The notes below the pieces were generated by a model. It had not been told where the DNA came from and did no database searches. It saw only the letters and a list, made by a program, of their open reading frames with translations. From contig JAEPMM010000109.1 in assembly GCA_017643965.1 (NCBI GenBank), positions 1-8,997 of the forward strand: a DNA stretch of 8,997 nucleotides, written 5' to 3'. The translations under genes and the position numbers were made by a program. Origin of the DNA: Marinobacter sp. Its GTDB lineage: Bacteria > Pseudomonadota > Gammaproteobacteria > Pseudomonadales > Oleiphilaceae. Positions 6,601-8,997 of this stretch are shown here, one piece after another (position 1 is the stretch's first letter; each line of letters begins with the position of its first letter).

Positions 6601-7632
6601 ATGAAGGTATGTGCTGCACTGTTGGCAGGCGTTATCAGCCTGTCTGTCTGGACCCCCTCCGTGGCTGCTGTGGAAAAACAGTTCTGCGTCTTTGACGTGG
6701 CCGGTGCCGGCGGCTTTGTCTATAAAACGCTGCAGGAATATCAGCGCAAGATGATCAAGTCCGGCGTCAAGCTGGCGATGAAACCGTACACCGATGAAGA
6801 TCAGGCCGTTGACGATTTCCGCGCCGGGCTCTGCGATATTGTTGCCCTCACCGATATGGGCGTTCGCCACTTCAACGATTTCACCGGTTCCATCAGTGCC
6901 ATCGGTGCAGTGCCTTATTATGAGGATCTGAGGGTGCTGATGCACATTCTGTCCAGCCCGCGGGTGGACGAGCATCTGGCTCAGGACGGATATGAGATTG
7001 TCGGTGTGGCGCCGATGGGCGCCGCCTATCTGTTCGTGAATGATCGCAACATTGACCATGTGGATGCGCTCAAGGGCAAGCGCATCACCGTGTTCGAGGG
7101 CCACCACGATGCCCGACACATGGTGGAGTATGTGGGCGCGGTCCCGGTGGACGCGAAGATCTCGAACTTCGCACGCCTGTTCAACAACGGCGAGGCGGAC
7201 ATCAGTTACGCGCCGGCGGCGGCCTATGAGGTGCTGGAGATGTTTCGTGGCATGGGTGACCAGGGCGGCATCGTCAAATACCCGGTGGGGCAGGTGACCA
7301 TTCAACTGGTCGCCAGAAACGGGGAGTTCGACGACCGCTTTGTGCGCCAGTCACGCAAGACCGTTTCAAGACTCTATCCGGAAGCCATCCGGGTGATTCG
7401 TCAATATGAGAACTCGATACCGGCGGACCGCTGGGTGGATATTTCACCACAGGCCATTGCCGGTTATCAGGAAATGCTGCGCAGCGTGCGTATCGACATG
7501 CAACAGTCCGCGGAAAACAGCGGAATGCTGGCCGCTGGAGTCTACGACGACAACATGATGACCATATTGCGGAAAGTCAGGTGCTATACCAACCCCGGTG
7601 CGGGTGAGTGCAGCGCTGAAGACAGGGAATAA
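6601..7632 (+). CDS. Secreted putative solute-binding protein, AdeT1/AdeT2-like
   Basis: A 343-residue protein with a Sec signal peptide: basic start MKVC, hydrophobic segment to about residue 18, and a likely cut after SVAA (Ala23). The mature protein begins near VEKQFCVFDVAGAGGFVYKT. By recall this matches the family annotated as putative solute-binding protein AdeT1/2 (formerly DUF6091), with a TRAP/periplasmic-binding-like fold. Typical segments are DDFRAGLCDIVALTD (71-85), FNDFTGSISAIGAVPYYEDL (91-110), MGAAYLFVNDR (139-149), FARLFNNGEADISYAPAAAYE (190-210, family landmark) and the C-terminal RKVRCYTNPGAGECS. Four mature cysteines (29, 78, 328, 337) could form two disulfides. The ligand is unknown, and no transporter gene adjoins. 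The ATG at 6601 has AAGGA 10 nt upstream; an in-frame upstream ATG at 6439 sits right at the clpA terminator and would bury the signal peptide. It stands alone between two terminators; I see no convincing promoter in 6439-6600. Confidence 0.85.
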   Translation: MKVCAALLAGVISLSVWTPSVAAVEKQFCVFDVAGAGGFVYKTLQEYQRKMIKSGVKLAMKPYTDEDQAVDDFRAGLCDIVALTDMGVRHFNDFTGSISAIGAVPYYEDLRVLMHILSSPRVDEHLAQDGYEIVGVAPMGAAYLFVNDRNIDHVDALKGKRITVFEGHHDARHMVEYVGAVPVDAKISNFARLFNNGEADISYAPAAAYEVLEMFRGMGDQGGIVKYPVGQVTIQLVARNGEFDDRFVRQSRKTVSRLYPEAIRVIRQYENSIPADRWVDISPQAIAGYQEMLRSVRIDMQQSAENSGMLAAGVYDDNMMTILRKVRCYTNPGAGECSAEDRE

Positions 7633-7646
7633 TCGCTACAGAAATG

Positions 7647-7671
7647 AAAAAGCCCCGGAACCGGGGCTTTC
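7647..7671. terminator. Bidirectional terminator between the secreted-protein gene and infA
   Basis: A perfect inverted repeat (7649-7658 with 7661-7670) has a core AGCCCCGG/CCGGGGCT. On the minus strand the stem runs into TTTTTCATTTC, a good terminator for infA, whose stop is 18 bp away. On the plus strand only three T residues follow, so termination of the upstream gene may be weaker. Confidence 0.85.
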
Positions 7672-7688
7672 AGATGTCACCTTGGTGA

Positions 7689-7907
7689 TTAACGGGCGCG
7701 GTAAACGATGCGGCCCTTGCTGAGGTCGTAGGGAGTCAGCTCAACTTTCACCTTGTCTCCGGTCAGGATGCGGATGTAGTTCTTGCGCATCTTGCCCGAG
7801 ATGTGGGCTGTCACAACGTGACCGTTGCTCAGCTCGACACGGAACATGGTATTCGGAAGCGTATCAACAATTACACCTTCCATTTCAATGACATCTGATT
7901 TCGCCAT
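7689..7907 (-). CDS. infA: Translation initiation factor IF-1
   Basis: A 72-residue protein, exactly the usual length, and almost identical by recall to other gammaproteobacterial IF-1 proteins. It has a single OB-fold (S1-like) domain. Landmarks are DTLPNTMFRVELSNGHVV (15-32), AHISGKMRKNYIRIL (34-48) and PYDLSKGRIVYRAR at the end. IF-1 binds the 30S A site and works with IF-2 and IF-3 to control initiator tRNA selection. The ATG at 7907 has a GAGG sequence about 10 nt upstream. The gene is convergent with the secreted-protein gene and ends at a shared terminator. bpt lies 81 bp upstream on the same strand with no terminator seen between, so infA may receive read-through as well as its own promoter. 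In Pseudomonas infA is likewise between the transferase genes and clpA. Confidence 0.99.
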   Translation of the reverse strand: MAKSDVIEMEGVIVDTLPNTMFRVELSNGHVVTAHISGKMRKNYIRILTGDKVKVELTPYDLSKGRIVYRAR

Positions 7908-7948
7908 TCAGTAGAAACCTCGTTTGGAATTAACTTACCTGGATTTTA

Positions 7949-7960
7949 AATTGCGCAATT
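7949..7960. promoter_or_regulatory. Perfect 12-bp palindrome upstream of infA
   Basis: AATTGCGCAATT reads the same on both strands, 41 bp before the infA start. It touches a minus-strand TAAAAT (7948-7943) that could be a -10 element, though no good -35 sits at the right distance. It could be a small operator or chance AT-rich symmetry. Confidence 0.3.
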
Positions 7961-7988
7961 CTGCCTGATTTGTCGTCATTTAGCAAAA

Positions 7989-8702
7989 TCAGTTGCGTTT
8001 CAGTACCTGCCAGTGGCCTTCCCGCAGGGCCTCGATCGGCTTGAAACGGGTCTTGTAGTTCATTTTCCGGCACTCACGGATCCAGTAGCCCAGATACAAA
8101 TGCGGTAAATCCCGCGCCCGCGCCGTTTCGATCTGCCAGAGAATGGCAAAGGTGCCGATGCTGCGATGCTCAAAGGCAGGATCAAAGACGGTGTAAATAG
8201 CGGACAGTCCATCGTCCAGCATGTCCACCGCAGCCAGGCCGATTAGCTCGTCATTGAGGCGGATCTCGACAAACCAGGAGTCGGTTGCGCCTTCGACCAG
8301 AAAGGATCTGAACTGTTCCCGCGAGGGCGGGTACATGTCACCGTCGGAGTGCCGGTGTTCGATGTAGTGTGCATAAAGTCGGTAATAACGCTCGGTAAAG
8401 CAGGCGGGCACCAGTTCGCAGGTGAGGTCGGAATTCCGCTCAAGCACCCGGCGCTGGCTGCGATCGGGGCGGAAATCGTCCACCCGCAGACGAACGGGAA
8501 TGCAGGCATTGCAGGCTTCGCAGTGGGGGCGGTAATAGTGGGACCCGCTGCGGCGGAAACCGAGGGCAGTGAGCTGGCTGTAGAGCTTTTTGTCAATGTT
8601 GGCCCTGGGGTCCACGAACATGGTCGTGGCCTCCCGGTCCGGCAGGTAGCTGCAGTCATGTGGTGGTGTCGCAAAGAACACCAGGGTTCTGAGGTTACTC
8701 AT
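7989..8702 (-). CDS. bpt: Aspartate/glutamate leucyltransferase Bpt (ATE family)
   Basis: A 237-residue protein. Bpt moves leucine from Leu-tRNA to proteins with N-terminal Asp or Glu, making them ClpS-ClpA substrates. The bacterial family is often mislabelled arginyltransferase. The N-terminal ATE domain holds Cys17 (PPHDCSYLPDR) and the cluster CEACNAC (Cys61, Cys64, Cys67) in the segment HYYRPHCEACNACIPVRL. The C-terminal GNAT-like domain ends with the family motif LYLGYWIRECRKMNYK (202-217) followed by FKPIE. Length fits the family. The ATG at 8702 is chosen because GGAGGT (minus 8713-8708) lies 5-6 nt upstream and family members begin about here. A longer frame to 8771 would add 23 residues that are only aat sequence read in another frame. 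It overlaps the end of aat by 8 bp, so the two transferases are probably translated together. Confidence 0.96.
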   Translation of the reverse strand: MSNLRTLVFFATPPHDCSYLPDREATTMFVDPRANIDKKLYSQLTALGFRRSGSHYYRPHCEACNACIPVRLRVDDFRPDRSQRRVLERNSDLTCELVPACFTERYYRLYAHYIEHRHSDGDMYPPSREQFRSFLVEGATDSWFVEIRLNDELIGLAAVDMLDDGLSAIYTVFDPAFEHRSIGTFAILWQIETARARDLPHLYLGYWIRECRKMNYKTRFKPIEALREGHWQVLKRN

Positions 8703-8997
8703 GCTTACCTCCGGCCCCGGGCCAACGCCACTGGATCTGCCAGGAACCGTGGCTCGGGGAGCGGTCAACACCTGCTCTGAGTATAGATAAAAACTCGCTC
8801 CTGGGAATGCTTCTGGCCCCCATTTTCAGCAGGTGACTGCTTTCGACCTGGCAATCCATGATCCGGTAGCCCCAGAGAGCCAGCTGGCACGCGAGGTGAA
8901 CCATTAATACCTTGGAGGCGTTGGTTTCCAGCGAGAACATGGATTCCCCGAAAAAGCACTCGCCGATGGCCAGTCCGTACATGCCGCCCACCAGTTC
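8695..8997 (-). CDS. aat: Leucyl/phenylalanyl-tRNA-protein transferase Aat (5' end cut by window)
   Basis: The last 100 codons and TAA stop are present. The fragment begins ELVGGMYGLAIGECFFGESM and continues FSLETNASKV, then IMDCQVESSHLLKMGARSIPR. These are the core Aat motifs, including the GESMFS segment near the active site. Aat adds Leu or Phe to proteins with N-terminal Lys or Arg (and some Met), creating primary destabilising residues for ClpS. About 130-140 N-terminal residues should lie beyond the right edge. The stop overlaps the bpt start by 8 bp, and the bpt ribosome binding site is inside aat. The first in-window GTG (8991) is an internal codon, not the start. Confidence 0.96.
   Translation of the reverse strand, partial: ELVGGMYGLAIGECFFGESMFSLETNASKVLMVHLACQLALWGYRIMDCQVESSHLLKMGARSIPRSEFLSILRAGVDRSPSHGSWQIQWRWPGAGGKHE

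Noticed and set aside
8703..8771. 23-residue N-terminal extension of bpt
   Set aside because: The segment is aat coding sequence in another frame, and the ATG at 8702 has a strong GGAGGT site and fits the family start.

Overview
The window is about 9 kb of moderately GC-rich bacterial chromosome carrying conserved housekeeping genes. Gene order (aat-bpt-infA, clpA/clpS, cspD, rluE-nudJ-mnmA-hflD) and protein sequences indicate a gammaproteobacterium. The closest feel is the Marinobacter/Pseudomonas side of the class; the genus is recall-based inference, not a search result. I see no transposon, phage, CRISPR array or RNA gene, and no broken genes. The two edge genes, hflD and aat, are simply cut by the window.

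Layout. From the left, reading leftward on the minus strand, lie hflD (3' end missing), mnmA, nudJ and rluE. They form a tight RNA-modification/Nudix operon with two ATGA stop-start overlaps. A roughly 190-bp spacer with a strong hairpin follows, then cspD (minus). A 338-bp divergent intergenic region separates cspD from clpS-clpA (plus), and holds three dyad-symmetric elements and several 10-bp-phased short repeats. clpA ends at a clear Rho-independent terminator. A single gene for a secreted AdeT-like putative solute-binding protein comes next (plus), and a bidirectional terminator separates it from convergent infA (minus). The right end carries bpt and the 3' part of aat (both minus), which overlap by 8 bp.

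How the genes fit together. Aat and Bpt attach leucine (or phenylalanine) to protein N-termini. ClpS recognises such N-termini and hands the proteins to ClpA, the unfoldase of the ClpAP protease. The writers, reader and unfoldase of the Leu/N-degron pathway are thus within about 5 kb, mixed with translation-related genes (infA, mnmA, rluE) and the stress-linked replication inhibitor CspD. ClpP is not in the window.

I found no wholly new system. The parts least explained by known annotation are the cspD-clpS control region (especially a 33-bp dyad), the periplasmic protein gene between clpA and infA, the charged tail of CspD, and the cspD-rluE spacer, where related genomes carry icd.
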